Positions 55,083-63,733 of a stretch of DNA of 64,000 nt are shown here, piece by piece. Every line of letters begins with the position of its first letter. Within the stretch, counting starts at the first letter, position 1. Position numbers and translations under genes: made by a program. Below the pieces are notes generated by a model. That model was not told the origin of the DNA, did not search any database, and saw nothing but the letters and a program-made list of their open reading frames with translations. Origin of the DNA: Bacteroidales bacterium UBA1309. GTDB lineage: Bacteria > Bacteroidota > Bacteroidia > Bacteroidales > Dysgonomonadaceae. The stretch spans positions 184,711 to 248,710 of the forward strand of contig DBTT01000004.1 in assembly GCA_002307185.1 (NCBI GenBank). Direction: 5' to 3'.

Positions 55083-56573
55083 ATGGCGTTAAAATTTGTA
55101 AGTGCGGATGAGGCGGCAAGCCTTATTAAAAATGGGGACAATGTTGGATTCAGTGGATTCACTCATGCAGGTTGTCCTAAAGTAGTTCCAGTGTCGTTGG
55201 CAAAAATAGCGAAAGCGGAACACGAAAAAGGAAATCCTTTCAAAATCAATGTTCTTACCGGAGCATCCACTGGGGACAAACTAGATGGCGAATTGACTCG
55301 TGCCAATGCGATCAAGTTCAGAGCTCCTTATCAGACAAACAACGATTTGAGAAAAGCGATCAACCAAGGAGATGTTGATTATTGCGACTTGCACTTGTCC
55401 ACTTTGGCCCAAAGCATCCGTTACGGTTTGTTGGGCGATATCGATGTGGCCGTGATCGAAGCTTGCGATGTGACGGAAGATGGGGAAATCGTTCCAACTT
55501 GCGGCGTGGGCATATCAGCAACAGTGGCCCGCGTGGCAAAAGTGGTGATCGTGGAACTCAATAAATGGAATCCCAAAGAAATGAGGGGATTGCACGACAT
55601 CATTGAACCTTTGGATCCCCCTCACCGTTCTGCATTAGGTGTTTTTGGTGTAAGAGATAGAGTCGGGACTCCTTACATCAAGGTGGATCCTGCAAAAATA
55701 TACGTGGTGGAAACAGACGCACCGAACGAAGGCCACGGATTTGCCCCAGTGGATGAAGTGACTTCACAGATCGGTAAAAATGTTGCCAACTTCTTCATCA
55801 AGGAAATGAGAGAAGGCCGTATGCCGAAAACATTCCTTCCTATTCAATCGGGAGTAGGCAACATTGCAAATGCCGTGTTGGCAGCAATGGGAGACAGCAA
55901 AGAAATTCCAGATTTTGAAGTATATACCGAAGTGATTCAGGATGCCGTGATCGGTTTGCTCGAATCGGGCCGTGTCACTTATGCCAGCGGTTGCTCATTG
56001 ACCGTAAGCAACGAATGTATTGAAAAGGTGTACAAGAACCTGGATTTCTTCAAAGAAAGGGTGGTTCTTCGTCCATCAGAATATTCCAACAACCCTGAAA
56101 TTGTTCGCCGTTTGGGTGTCATTGCCATCAATACGGCCATCGAAGCAGATATTTTCGGGAATATCAACTCCACCCACATCATGGGAACGAAGATGATGAA
56201 TGGTATTGGAGGTTCTGGTGACTTCACCCGTGGTGCTTACGTGTCTATTTTTGTGACACCTTCCGTAGCGAAAGACGGAAAAATCAGTTCATTTGTTCCT
56301 TTGGTGTCGCATGCCGACCACAGCGAACACTCGGTGAAGGTGATTATCTCGGAATACGGCGTTGCCGATTTGCGCAGAAAATGTCCTTCCGAACGTGCCA
56401 AGTGCATTATCGACAATTGTGTGCATCCTGATTACCGCGAAAAATTGTACGAATATTTGAACAACGCACCGCAAGGAAATACTCCGTTCGACATGTACAA
56501 CGCTTTTGCTTTCCACAAGGCGTTTGTTGAAACAGGTGATATGAGAAATGCAAAATGGGTTGAAAAAGCCTGA
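55083..56573 (+). CDS. Acetyl-CoA hydrolase/CoA-transferase (succinyl-CoA:acetate type)
   Basis: Class I CoA-transferase of 496 residues. Glycine-rich motifs are GFSGFTHAGCPK near the N-terminus, QSGVGNIANAVLAAM (CoA-binding oxyanion region) and NGIGGSGDFTRGAY near residue 380. The closest characterised homologues transfer CoA between succinyl-CoA or acyl-CoA and acetate in propionate/acetate fermentation (Cat1/ScpC group). It has its own promoter and long leader, consistent with a highly expressed fermentation enzyme. Confidence 0.88.
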   Translation: MALKFVSADEAASLIKNGDNVGFSGFTHAGCPKVVPVSLAKIAKAEHEKGNPFKINVLTGASTGDKLDGELTRANAIKFRAPYQTNNDLRKAINQGDVDYCDLHLSTLAQSIRYGLLGDIDVAVIEACDVTEDGEIVPTCGVGISATVARVAKVVIVELNKWNPKEMRGLHDIIEPLDPPHRSALGVFGVRDRVGTPYIKVDPAKIYVVETDAPNEGHGFAPVDEVTSQIGKNVANFFIKEMREGRMPKTFLPIQSGVGNIANAVLAAMGDSKEIPDFEVYTEVIQDAVIGLLESGRVTYASGCSLTVSNECIEKVYKNLDFFKERVVLRPSEYSNNPEIVRRLGVIAINTAIEADIFGNINSTHIMGTKMMNGIGGSGDFTRGAYVSIFVTPSVAKDGKISSFVPLVSHADHSEHSVKVIISEYGVADLRRKCPSERAKCIIDNCVHPDYREKLYEYLNNAPQGNTPFDMYNAFAFHKAFVETGDMRNAKWVEKA

Positions 56574-56679
56574 TCGTGTTTTTCTGATATAAAACCAGAG
56601 GCTGCAAACGATTTCCGTTTGCAGCCTCTTTCTTTTGGTGGTAATAAATGATAAATTTTGGTATCGACCGGTTAATTCT

Positions 56680-57834
56680 TTATAGCTTATATTCGGCTAA
56701 CTCCTCCTCGGTGCAAAGGCAAGCGTCCAGTGCCTCACGTATTTTTTCTTCGTGCATGTCTTGTCCTATCAAGACAATTTCGGTGAGCCTGTCGCCAAAA
56801 CGTTTGTCCCATTTCCCCATGATGTATTCTTCATTTGCCTGAAAAGAAGGATGTTGGTTGCGTTCTTTCACAGGAAAGGTTGCCCACCAAGAGCCAGCCC
56901 GAAGGATGTTCGACATCCGTCCGGCTTGGCTCCACACCAAGGCATCGCCTGGCTGGCTCGCTAACCAGAAAAACCCTTTGCTGCGCAATATCCCATCGTG
57001 CCATCCGTCATTGACGTAGTTGTCGAAACGTGTTGGGTGGAACGGGCGGTGATTTCGGTACACAAATGAGCCGATTCCATATTCGTCGGTTTCCGGAGTG
57101 TGTTCGTTTTCCAATTCCTTGATCCAGCCCGCACTATTGGCCGATTTGGCAAAGTCAAACAACCCGGTATTGAGGATCTCCGAAGGATCTATTTTTCCAT
57201 AGCTTGAGGTCAAAAGTTTGGCTTCTGGATTAAATTTCTTGAGTATGCGCTTGATCTCCTCGAGCTGATAAGGAGATGCAAGGTCTGCCTTGTTGATGAT
57301 GATGACATTGGCAAATTCAATTTGGTCTGTCAATAAATCCACAATGCTTTTCTCTTCGTTGTCGCTCAGCTCCCTGTCTGCGAGAGATTCCACAGACATA
57401 AAGTCATTTGCAAAATTGAGTGCATCCACCACCGTCACCAAGGTGTCGAGCCTCGTACTTTTCGTTAAATCCATATCCAACTCGTCAAATGCGTAGCTAA
57501 ATGTTTGTGCAATAGGCAGCGGCTCTGCGATTCCTGTGCCTTCGATAAGCAAGTAATCGAATCTTCCGTTTTCCACAAGTTTTGTCACCTCTTTCACCAA
57601 ATCGTCACGCAAGGTGCAGCAGATGCAGCCGTTGCTCATCTCCACTAGTTTTTCCTCGGTTCTCGACAGGGTGGTTTCATTTTGCACCAAGCGGCTGTCG
57701 ATATTTAGTTCGCTCATGTCGTTCACGATCACCGCCACACGCAAGTTCTGGCGGTTATTGAGGACGTGATTCAGAAGCGTTGTTTTGCCAGCCCCAAGAA
57801 AGCCGCTCAACACAGTAACAGGTATCTTCTTCAT
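56680..57834 (-). CDS. COG0523 (CobW/ZNG1-type) metallochaperone GTPase 1
   Basis: G3E-family GTPase of 384 residues. Walker A GFLGAGKTTLLNHVL, the metal-binding CICC motif in MSNGCICCTLRDD, the guanine site NKAD, and a C-terminal CobW_C domain (FVYRNHRPFHPTRFDNYVND ... LTEIVLIGQDMHE). COG0523 proteins deliver zinc or cobalt to target enzymes and are often Zur-regulated. It lies 42 bp after a second COG0523 gene. Confidence 0.92.
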   Translation of the reverse strand: MKKIPVTVLSGFLGAGKTTLLNHVLNNRQNLRVAVIVNDMSELNIDSRLVQNETTLSRTEEKLVEMSNGCICCTLRDDLVKEVTKLVENGRFDYLLIEGTGIAEPLPIAQTFSYAFDELDMDLTKSTRLDTLVTVVDALNFANDFMSVESLADRELSDNEEKSIVDLLTDQIEFANVIIINKADLASPYQLEEIKRILKKFNPEAKLLTSSYGKIDPSEILNTGLFDFAKSANSAGWIKELENEHTPETDEYGIGSFVYRNHRPFHPTRFDNYVNDGWHDGILRSKGFFWLASQPGDALVWSQAGRMSNILRAGSWWATFPVKERNQHPSFQANEEYIMGKWDKRFGDRLTEIVLIGQDMHEEKIREALDACLCTEEELAEYKL

Positions 57835-57876
57835 AAAATTATGTTTGGTTTTTATTCGTTTGGGAAATTATATTGG

Positions 57877-58896
57877 CTATGCCTCTTTGAGCTTATCGAC
57901 CATCAATTCGTGGAGGTTCTCGTCCAATTCTCTGGAATCGATCTTTTTGCCGATGAATACCATCTTGCAAAATCGCGGTTCATCGCCCCAAGGCTCACCA
58001 ATCTCGAACAGGTAGTTGCTTTTCACGGCTTGGAAAACGACTTTTTCTTCCACATCATGAAAGCTGATAATTCCCTTAATGCGGAGAATGCTTGAACGGT
58101 TTATGAACATGTAGGCTTTGATCCAAAAATTAAATTTCTGAAAATCAAAGCTGCCGTCCATCTGAAATCCTTCGTTCATTATCTCGTGGTTGAGGTCTCT
58201 TTTTTTCCGAATCAGCGGTTCTTTTTTGTCGCTTAGCCCCATACCGCCGAGATGGTGGAACGCAAGCGTAGATTTTTTCACAGCTTCTCCGGAAAAAGCA
58301 AATACGTCAAGAATGGAAATTTCAGAGATGTTGGCATACGACACAGAATGGATGGCTGCCGAATAGTTGAAAGATAAGATCTTTGTTTGGAGCCGTTGGA
58401 GGTAATCCGCATGTACAGAATCCGCCTTATTGATGAGAACCGTGTCTGCAACGGCCAACTGCTTCAACACTTCGGGCTGGTCGGCTATCAAATCCTCCAT
58501 ATGTTGTGCGTCCACCACGCAAATAGTGGAATCCAAGATGAAGTTTTTCACAATCTTCTCTGTCATCAGGAAGGAATTGATGATGGTGTCGGGGTTGGCA
58601 ATGCCAGTTGTCTCCACCAGGAGGTGGTTGAATTCAAAGGGGCTTTCTATCAGTGCTTCAATCGTAGTGCTAAAGTCTTCCTGCAAGGAACAGCAGATGC
58701 AACCGTTGTTAAGCTCAAATATATTCTCGTTTGAGCCAACAATCAGCCCTCCATCAATCCCAATCTCCCCAAACTCGTTTTCGATGATGGCGAATTTTTT
58801 CTGAGGATATTTGGCTATGATATTGTTCAATAGCGTTGTCTTTCCTGCCCCAAGAAATCCCGTGATAATGGTTACAGGCAGCCGTTCGTTGTGCAT
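57877..58896 (-). CDS. COG0523 (CobW/ZNG1-type) metallochaperone GTPase 2
   Basis: The 339-residue G3E GTPase has Walker A GFLGAGKTTLLNNII, the CICC motif in LNNGCICCSLQEDF, NKAD in VLINKADSV, and a shorter CobW_C part (RSSILRIKGIISFHDVEEKV). It belongs to another COG0523 branch than its neighbour. Its promoter TATATTTG at 58938-58945 sits in a 25-bp sequence that is shared with the Fur-type gene upstream. Confidence 0.92.
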   Translation of the reverse strand: MHNERLPVTIITGFLGAGKTTLLNNIIAKYPQKKFAIIENEFGEIGIDGGLIVGSNENIFELNNGCICCSLQEDFSTTIEALIESPFEFNHLLVETTGIANPDTIINSFLMTEKIVKNFILDSTICVVDAQHMEDLIADQPEVLKQLAVADTVLINKADSVHADYLQRLQTKILSFNYSAAIHSVSYANISEISILDVFAFSGEAVKKSTLAFHHLGGMGLSDKKEPLIRKKRDLNHEIMNEGFQMDGSFDFQKFNFWIKAYMFINRSSILRIKGIISFHDVEEKVVFQAVKSNYLFEIGEPWGDEPRFCKMVFIGKKIDSRELDENLHELMVDKLKEA

Positions 58897-58921
58897 ACTG
58901 TTTTTTGTGTATTATTATTTC

Positions 58922-58946
58922 AAATGAAACGATGTTGCAAATATAA
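58922..58946 (-). promoter_or_regulatory. Shared 25-bp promoter/operator candidate, copy at the COG0523 pair
   Basis: Plus-strand reading AAATGA, AACGATG, TTGCAAATATAA. It includes the minus-strand -7 element TATATTTG. The same outer blocks with the same spacing (AAATGA, 7 nt, TTGCAAATATAA) occur at 59479-59503 before the Fur-type gene. No -33 TTG is seen in either copy. Confidence 0.5.
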
Positions 58947-59049
58947 TACATTTTTTTATTCCATTGCAGGATGCAAGTTCAATTCCGTGAAGTTTTTTAA
59001 AATAAAAGGAAGGGAATGGGATGTGCAGGTTAATTAGGCTAAGTGGTCG

Positions 59050-59466
59050 TCACTTGTTACACATTTTGCATTTCCCTTTGATGACGATCTCGCTACTTGA
59101 GTATGTATAGCCTGAAGGAAGAGGAAAGTCGGGTTTTTTCACGTCTTCAAGACACACCACCTTGTGGCATACTTCACAATAAAAATGAGGATGGAGGGTT
59201 TCGTGTTGGTGATGCTCCTCGCAGTGATTAAGCGCATACAGAATGGTTGTATTGTCTATCACAATCTTATGTATAACACCCGCTTGGCTCAGCGTCTGGA
59301 TATTTCTGTAGAAAGTGATTCTGTCATAGTTTTCTTCCATGCCAGCTTTAATTTCACTTTCACAAAGCGGCCTCTTGCTTTCTTTCAACGATTTGATAAT
59401 CGCAATGCGGCCAGGAGTTTTTTTTATGTTGTGCTGCTTCAAGATTTCTAGTGCGCTCATGGACAA
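59050..59466 (-). CDS. Fur-family metalloregulator, probably Zur-like
   Basis: The 138-residue protein has the N-terminal winged helix (KKTPGRIAIIKSLKESKRPL ... DRITFYRNIQTLSQAGVIHK), the His/Glu metal site HCEEHHQHE followed by HPHFYCEVCHKVVCLE, and a second CxxC at the end (CKMCNK), the four-Cys structural zinc site of Fur proteins. Metal specificity cannot be read with certainty; the two adjacent COG0523 genes and the CHY zinc-finger protein favour zinc. It probably autoregulates through the 25-bp sequence at 59479-59503. Confidence 0.88.
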   Translation of the reverse strand: MSMSALEILKQHNIKKTPGRIAIIKSLKESKRPLCESEIKAGMEENYDRITFYRNIQTLSQAGVIHKIVIDNTTILYALNHCEEHHQHETLHPHFYCEVCHKVVCLEDVKKPDFPLPSGYTYSSSEIVIKGKCKMCNK

Positions 59467-59478
59467 GTATTTTAATAC

Positions 59479-59503
59479 AAATGATACATCGTTGCAAATA
59501 TAA
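59479..59503 (-). promoter_or_regulatory. Shared 25-bp promoter/operator candidate, copy at the Fur-type gene
   Basis: Plus-strand reading AAATGA, TACATCG, TTGCAAATATAA; contains the imperfect dyad AATGAT-AC-ATCGTT and the minus-strand -7 TATATTTG at 59495-59502, about 28 nt before the ATG. It matches 58922-58946 except for the middle seven bases. Confidence 0.5.
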
Positions 59504-59660
59504 GCATAAAAAGTGTGTGAAAAGACTTTTTGAAGATAGAATCATGGCAAGGTATAAGTTGGCGATTGCTCGCCGGAGTCATGCTGCGTGGTGCTCCCAA
59601 ATGCGAAAAGAGGGGAAAGCATTCATTTTCCCCTCTTTAAATAGTGCTTACACCAGCATT

Positions 59661-60671
59661 TTATCTCTCAAACCTGAAATAAAGCTCTTTATGCAGACTA
59701 CATTTCGGGTTGAACTCCTTGTGGCACAAAGGGCAGACATAATCCCGAGAATATGCTTGGTAGCTGATCTCCTGAAAACAATTGCCGCACAACACAATCT
59801 TCTGGCTGGAATCGTTCAGATGGACAGGCCAAGGACGTAGCGGGTGATTCTCGCAGAGGTTGTGGCATTGGTAGCAAGCATAATATTTCTTGCAGACAAA
59901 GCATTTATTCGCCACGATGTCCTTTTCGGAAGCGTAATGGACACAACGCCCCAATGAGTCTGTCAACAAACCGCAAATGGTATTGGACGAACCTCGGCGG
60001 GTAGCACTGTATTGGATTTGCCCAAGCAGATCGATCACCTTGGAACGGGACATGGCTCCGGGATTGATACCCCATTCTCCTTCTGGAATAGCAAGTCCCT
60101 TCTCGCTGAAATAACGAATCCAATTACTATCTGTTTGATCAGAATCTTTTTGCTTGAAAGTCATTTTGTTGAGTTCAAAAACGGGATCGCCTTGGTTAGC
60201 CTTCAAGAAAATATCATAGATCAATTCGGAACAATAATATTTGTTGTTGTTCAACGCAAATCCATAGTCGTAAGATTTCCCTACCAGTTTGAGGGCTTCT
60301 TGAAGGGCGGCAGAAATGCAGTGCTGATAAGCCTGCTTGACACGTCCAGCCACAGAGATTGGATAGCATCCGTCGCCGCTTTTCTTGAACAAATATTCTT
60401 TCAAAGAAACCACCCGAACTTCTGGAATCGTGGCTTCTATGACAAAGATACTGTCTTTTCCATCGGGGATATAAACAATGCCAACGTGCGTGAACTGGTA
60501 GTCGCCGGCGCTTTCGGTCACGTTTTTGATTGCATTCCCAACGGCTTCACCCGAGCAAGCTTGCTGGAAAATAAGATCCCCGTTACGCAACTCGAATGCC
60601 GATGCGTTTGATATCGAAATCATCGATGCAAAAAGGGTCGCCAAATACCGCATTGTCTTATTTGAAAACAT
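59661..60671 (-). CDS. Exported YiiX-type permuted-papain protein fused to a CHY zinc finger
   Basis: A single frame of 336 residues. A signal peptide (about 7-25, ending NASA) is followed by a YiiX/YebB-like permuted NlpC/P60 domain (about 26-215). It has NGDLIFQQ, His62 in FTHVGI and Cys147 in KYYCSELIYDIF as the catalytic pair, and the family ending INPGAMSRS. The remainder (about 230-336) matches the CHY zinc-finger family: CVHY (243-246), CFVC, YYACYQCHNLC, HPLRPWP, LCGNC, CPLC and FNPKCSLH. No internal Met or stop separates the halves. The start is either 60671 (overlapping the TonB receptor stop) or 60653. A CHY finger outside the cytoplasm is unusual; it may bind zinc in the periplasm. 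Confidence 0.82.
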   Translation of the reverse strand: MFSNKTMRYLATLFASMISISNASAFELRNGDLIFQQACSGEAVGNAIKNVTESAGDYQFTHVGIVYIPDGKDSIFVIEATIPEVRVVSLKEYLFKKSGDGCYPISVAGRVKQAYQHCISAALQEALKLVGKSYDYGFALNNNKYYCSELIYDIFLKANQGDPVFELNKMTFKQKDSDQTDSNWIRYFSEKGLAIPEGEWGINPGAMSRSKVIDLLGQIQYSATRRGSSNTICGLLTDSLGRCVHYASEKDIVANKCFVCKKYYACYQCHNLCENHPLRPWPVHLNDSSQKIVLCGNCFQEISYQAYSRDYVCPLCHKEFNPKCSLHKELYFRFER

Positions 60672-62592
60672 AACTAATTCCTCCCAACAGCCAAAATCCT
60701 GGTTGCTCTATGTTTCCTAAATCGACATACTTGGTGTTGTACAGGTTGTTGAATGAGAGGTTCAAACGAAGATTCTCATACTTGTAGTCCAATTTCAAAT
60801 CCAAGGTGGAGAAACCCGGATAACCAACTTGGTTTCCTGTACTGACATTGTTTTCATATAGGGTGTACGTTCCCATCCGTTTTTGAATGCGGAAGAACCA
60901 GGAGGCCGAGAAATCTTTGTAAACCCGGTGCGAAAACTGAGCGGTGAATTTGTCGCGCAGGTAATTGAGCTTGTTTTGCGATTCGGAAATGTAGTTTTGG
61001 GCATCATAATCTTGCCACATACGGGTGTAGCCTAACGCTAGCGAAGCATTATCCCCTAATACGGAAGTCAGCGATGACAAGCGGAAGCGCAAGTTGCTTT
61101 CCACTCCTTGGGTGTTCACCTTGGTTATGTTGGTGGCAGTCGGTTTGGAACTAGAAGTTTCTTTGATCCAGTCGATGATATTTCTTCCCCACAACAGAAA
61201 TCCGGTCACGTCCAATTCGATAAATGAATGCCTGTATCTGAACAACAGCTCGGTTGATTCCGATTTTTCCGGCAATAAATTTTCGTTGGCCACATGGGTT
61301 GCAGTGTTGTAATACAGTTCGGTGTAAGTAGGCATCCGTACCGATTTGCTCCAAGAAGATGCAATCTTGAACGAGCCGGACGGATTGTAGCCTACGCTGG
61401 CCGAAGGATAAAACCCGGATGTGCCACCTGCAAAGGAGTTGTGATTGAACAATCCACCCGCTTCCAAGGAGACCTTGTCGATTGTCAAGGAGTGTTCCAA
61501 CGTGAGGCTGGTATTCACCCGGTCGATGTATGCAGTGTATTTTCCGTGCGGATTTACCATGGCTTTACCGAGTTTGCTGCTCAGCATGTCCTCTTTCCGG
61601 ACTTCACCGCCCCAATTGGTTACCCCCAGCTTGGATTTGTATTGGAAAATAAGATTTGCCCCATAAGTGTCTCCCCGGTGGTAATTCCGCCCGTACACCG
61701 AGTCCTTTATCAGGTCAAACTGGTCTGTATGGCGTGTCCAATAAGCAATCGGTATAAACTTCAACCTTGAGCCAAATTCACCTTTCACTGTAGCCGAATA
61801 GGTGCTTGTGTATTCATATTGGTTGGGAAATGCCGCAGTGTAAAAGGAATTGGCACCGTAATTTTTATCATTGTATCCCAGTTGAATATCCAGCTTGTTG
61901 CTGTTTTTGAGCTTGAAACGGGTCTGCCAGAAAAGGTTATAAATATTGTAATCGGTGTTCTTCTTGTATCCGTCCGACTCGTTTTGACTCACCGAAAGGC
62001 TGTGGCTGGCTATTCCCGTTTTGAGGGAACCTCTGGCCTCAATGGATTTCAGGTTGTGCATTCCCGATCCCACATTCACATAACCCTTCTCCCTAACCTC
62101 TTTTTTCGTGATGATATTCACTCCTCCGGAAAAAGCACTCGCCCCGTAAATGAGCGCAGAAGGGCCGTTTACCACTTCGATGCGTTCGATGTCGGAGATA
62201 TTGACCGGAATATCAAAGCTATAATGTCCTGTCTGTGCATTGGACAGGTTGACTCCATCCACAAGCACCGCCGTTTGATTGAAGTTGCCTCCCCGCAACG
62301 AAATGTCGGCCTGCGCACCATGCGGGCTTCTTTGCAGTACGTCGATGTTGGCAGCATATTCCAGCAAATCGAGTATGCTGGTCACTTGCGCCTTTTGGAT
62401 TTGTTCTTTCGTAATGATTGTCACCGACTTCGACGTTTGGGCCACAGAAGTGGCGATGCGGGAAGAGGTCACGGTGACTTCTTCCAATTGGACTTGGTCT
62501 TTGGTCGATGACTGATTGCTGTTTTCGTTTTGAGCCAACATGGGGCATGCAGAAAGCAATAAAAAACTGATTATCGTAGTTAATATCCTCAT
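60658..62592 (-). CDS. TonB-dependent receptor, BtuB/ZnuD-like
   Basis: The 644-residue receptor (ATG at 62590-62592, signal peptide MRILTTIISFLLLSACPMLA then Q) has a plug (EVTVTSSRIATSVAQTSKSV ... ISLRGGNFNQTAVLVDG ... GPSALIYGASAFSGGVNIIT) and a 22-strand barrel ending GGISYVFK. It has no STN or carboxypeptidase-like extension, as in small-ligand receptors of the BtuB/ZnuD group. Next to a Zur-like regulator and COG0523 GTPases, zinc or a zinc carrier is the favoured ligand; cobalamin or cobalt is the alternative. The next gene overlaps or follows directly. Confidence 0.9.
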   Translation of the reverse strand: MRILTTIISFLLLSACPMLAQNENSNQSSTKDQVQLEEVTVTSSRIATSVAQTSKSVTIITKEQIQKAQVTSILDLLEYAANIDVLQRSPHGAQADISLRGGNFNQTAVLVDGVNLSNAQTGHYSFDIPVNISDIERIEVVNGPSALIYGASAFSGGVNIITKKEVREKGYVNVGSGMHNLKSIEARGSLKTGIASHSLSVSQNESDGYKKNTDYNIYNLFWQTRFKLKNSNKLDIQLGYNDKNYGANSFYTAAFPNQYEYTSTYSATVKGEFGSRLKFIPIAYWTRHTDQFDLIKDSVYGRNYHRGDTYGANLIFQYKSKLGVTNWGGEVRKEDMLSSKLGKAMVNPHGKYTAYIDRVNTSLTLEHSLTIDKVSLEAGGLFNHNSFAGGTSGFYPSASVGYNPSGSFKIASSWSKSVRMPTYTELYYNTATHVANENLLPEKSESTELLFRYRHSFIELDVTGFLLWGRNIIDWIKETSSSKPTATNITKVNTQGVESNLRFRLSSLTSVLGDNASLALGYTRMWQDYDAQNYISESQNKLNYLRDKFTAQFSHRVYKDFSASWFFRIQKRMGTYTLYENNVSTGNQVGYPGFSTLDLKLDYKYENLRLNLSFNNLYNTKYVDLGNIEQPGFWLLGGISYVFK

Positions 62593-62693
62593 TTTCTTTG
62601 AATGAATAAAATTAGTTGCATGGGCATGCAGAAGTACAAATCTGCACAATTCTTCCATGCAGGAAATGTCCTGTTAATTAAAATATGAATAAT

Positions 62694-63242
62694 TTAGTTG
62701 AATTGCGGGTAGCCCGGAAAAGAATCGGGATCATCTTTCCATCTAGGCACAAAGCGAGATAGATGCGGACAAAGCTTGTCCTTCGTTTCCGAGAAGAAAT
62801 CTTGGATTGGGCGATGGCCGATGGTAGGACATAATTTTTGAGAAGAAGAAAGGAGAATGCGGCCGGTTGGCGCGAAGTGAGGAATTTTTGTTTGGATGAA
62901 TGGTCGCCGACAAGGCACTACACTTGGTTCATCCTGAAAGGCTGTCTGCTCGACAGGGCCTACATTTGCCGATGCTTGCGCGGCCAAGGCTGTTGTCGCC
63001 AAGAGCAGTTCGTTTTCAAATGCCTGAAGTTCGTCTGGATCGAGGCCCTGCGGCTCAAAAGGCATGTAGCCTCTCTTCGTATTTCCGATCGAATCGTTTT
63101 CTGCATTTGCAAACAAAAGCACGCTTGTCGATACAACGCCGGTGTTCACCACCCTGTGCAGGCTGTTGAACACGCCATAAGCTTTTCTTGAGAATTGCTT
63201 GAAGCGGATCGCCTGGGCGTTCATTGTACGTTTTCTTTGCAT
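62694..63242 (-). CDS. Protein with TonB-receptor-type N-terminus, function unknown
   Basis: The 182-residue product opens MQRKRTMNAQAIRFKQFSRK, followed by AYGVFNSLHRVVNTGVVSTS and LLFANA. This leader is known from the N-termini of BtuB-like receptors of Bacteroidales, where a plug follows; here the plug is absent. The middle is Ala/Leu-rich (ENELLLATTALAAQASANVG) and the C-terminus is Pro/Arg-rich with two Cys. A -7 element TACCTTTG lies at 63279-63286 on the minus strand. It may be a decayed receptor start, or a small accessory protein of the TonB receptor 100 bp downstream. I cannot assign a function. Confidence 0.55.
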   Translation of the reverse strand: MQRKRTMNAQAIRFKQFSRKAYGVFNSLHRVVNTGVVSTSVLLFANAENDSIGNTKRGYMPFEPQGLDPDELQAFENELLLATTALAAQASANVGPVEQTAFQDEPSVVPCRRPFIQTKIPHFAPTGRILLSSSQKLCPTIGHRPIQDFFSETKDKLCPHLSRFVPRWKDDPDSFPGYPQFN

Positions 63243-63336
63243 AACATTTGTTGATTAATAATTAAAAAATTGTCGGTGCAAAGGTAGAATATTTGTTTGA
63301 GAATGCGTTTGTGAAAGTTCGTAAAAAGAAGGAGGT

Positions 63337-63381
63337 TGCATCAAAAGGATGCTAGTGGGGCTAATTTCACTCCGCCGGCTC
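63337..63381 (+). repeat. Short dispersed repeat, right-end copy
   Basis: TCAAAAGGATGCTAG and CTAATTTCACTCCGCCGGCTC; related in order and sequence to 11731-11776. Confidence 0.4.
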
Positions 63382-63645
63382 TTCCTTCCGGGAATCAACA
63401 AGATTGTAGTCGCCACTGGCGTGGCTCCGGATCACATGCTGAATCTCCTTTTCCCTGCGCTTGCGCACAGGGCTACTAATATGACGCCACTACGTGGCTA
63501 GAAATGCGTCCTCTTTTCGTGCGCAAGCCAGTTCTCCCTTTCCTTGGGAGAGGGAGAACTATGTCTAACTGAGGCCGGGATGCCCCCCAACAGATAGAGA
63601 CGTAACACATTACGTCTCTATAGATTTACCGATACGCACCTTTTT

Positions 63646-63692
63646 TGTGTGCGCAAGCAGTTCCCCTCAAGGGGGTAGGGGATAGGGGTGAG
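63646..63692 (-). repeat. Half copy of the about 95-bp interspersed repeat
   Basis: On the minus strand it reads CACCCCTATCCCCTACC then CCCTTGAGGGGAACTGCTTGCG, the left half of the element seen three times at 314-1125. The right half is missing. Confidence 0.6.
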
Positions 63693-63703
63693 GCTTTAAA
63701 AAA

Positions 63704-63733
63704 ATCCTTACGGGCTTCACAGCCCATAAGGAT
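63704..63733 (-). terminator. Hairpin with flanking A/T tracts
   Basis: ATCCTTACGGGCT / AGCCCATAAGGAT (13-bp stem, one mismatch, TCAC loop), flanked by A7 on both sides in the plus strand, so on the minus strand it is a good intrinsic terminator for a gene that would lie beyond the right edge. Confidence 0.6.

Noticed and set aside
63243..63480. Cobalamin riboswitch before the BtuB-like locus
   Set aside because: GCCACTGG occurs at 63415 on the plus strand, but the other conserved boxes of the B12 riboswitch are missing and the strand is wrong for the locus.
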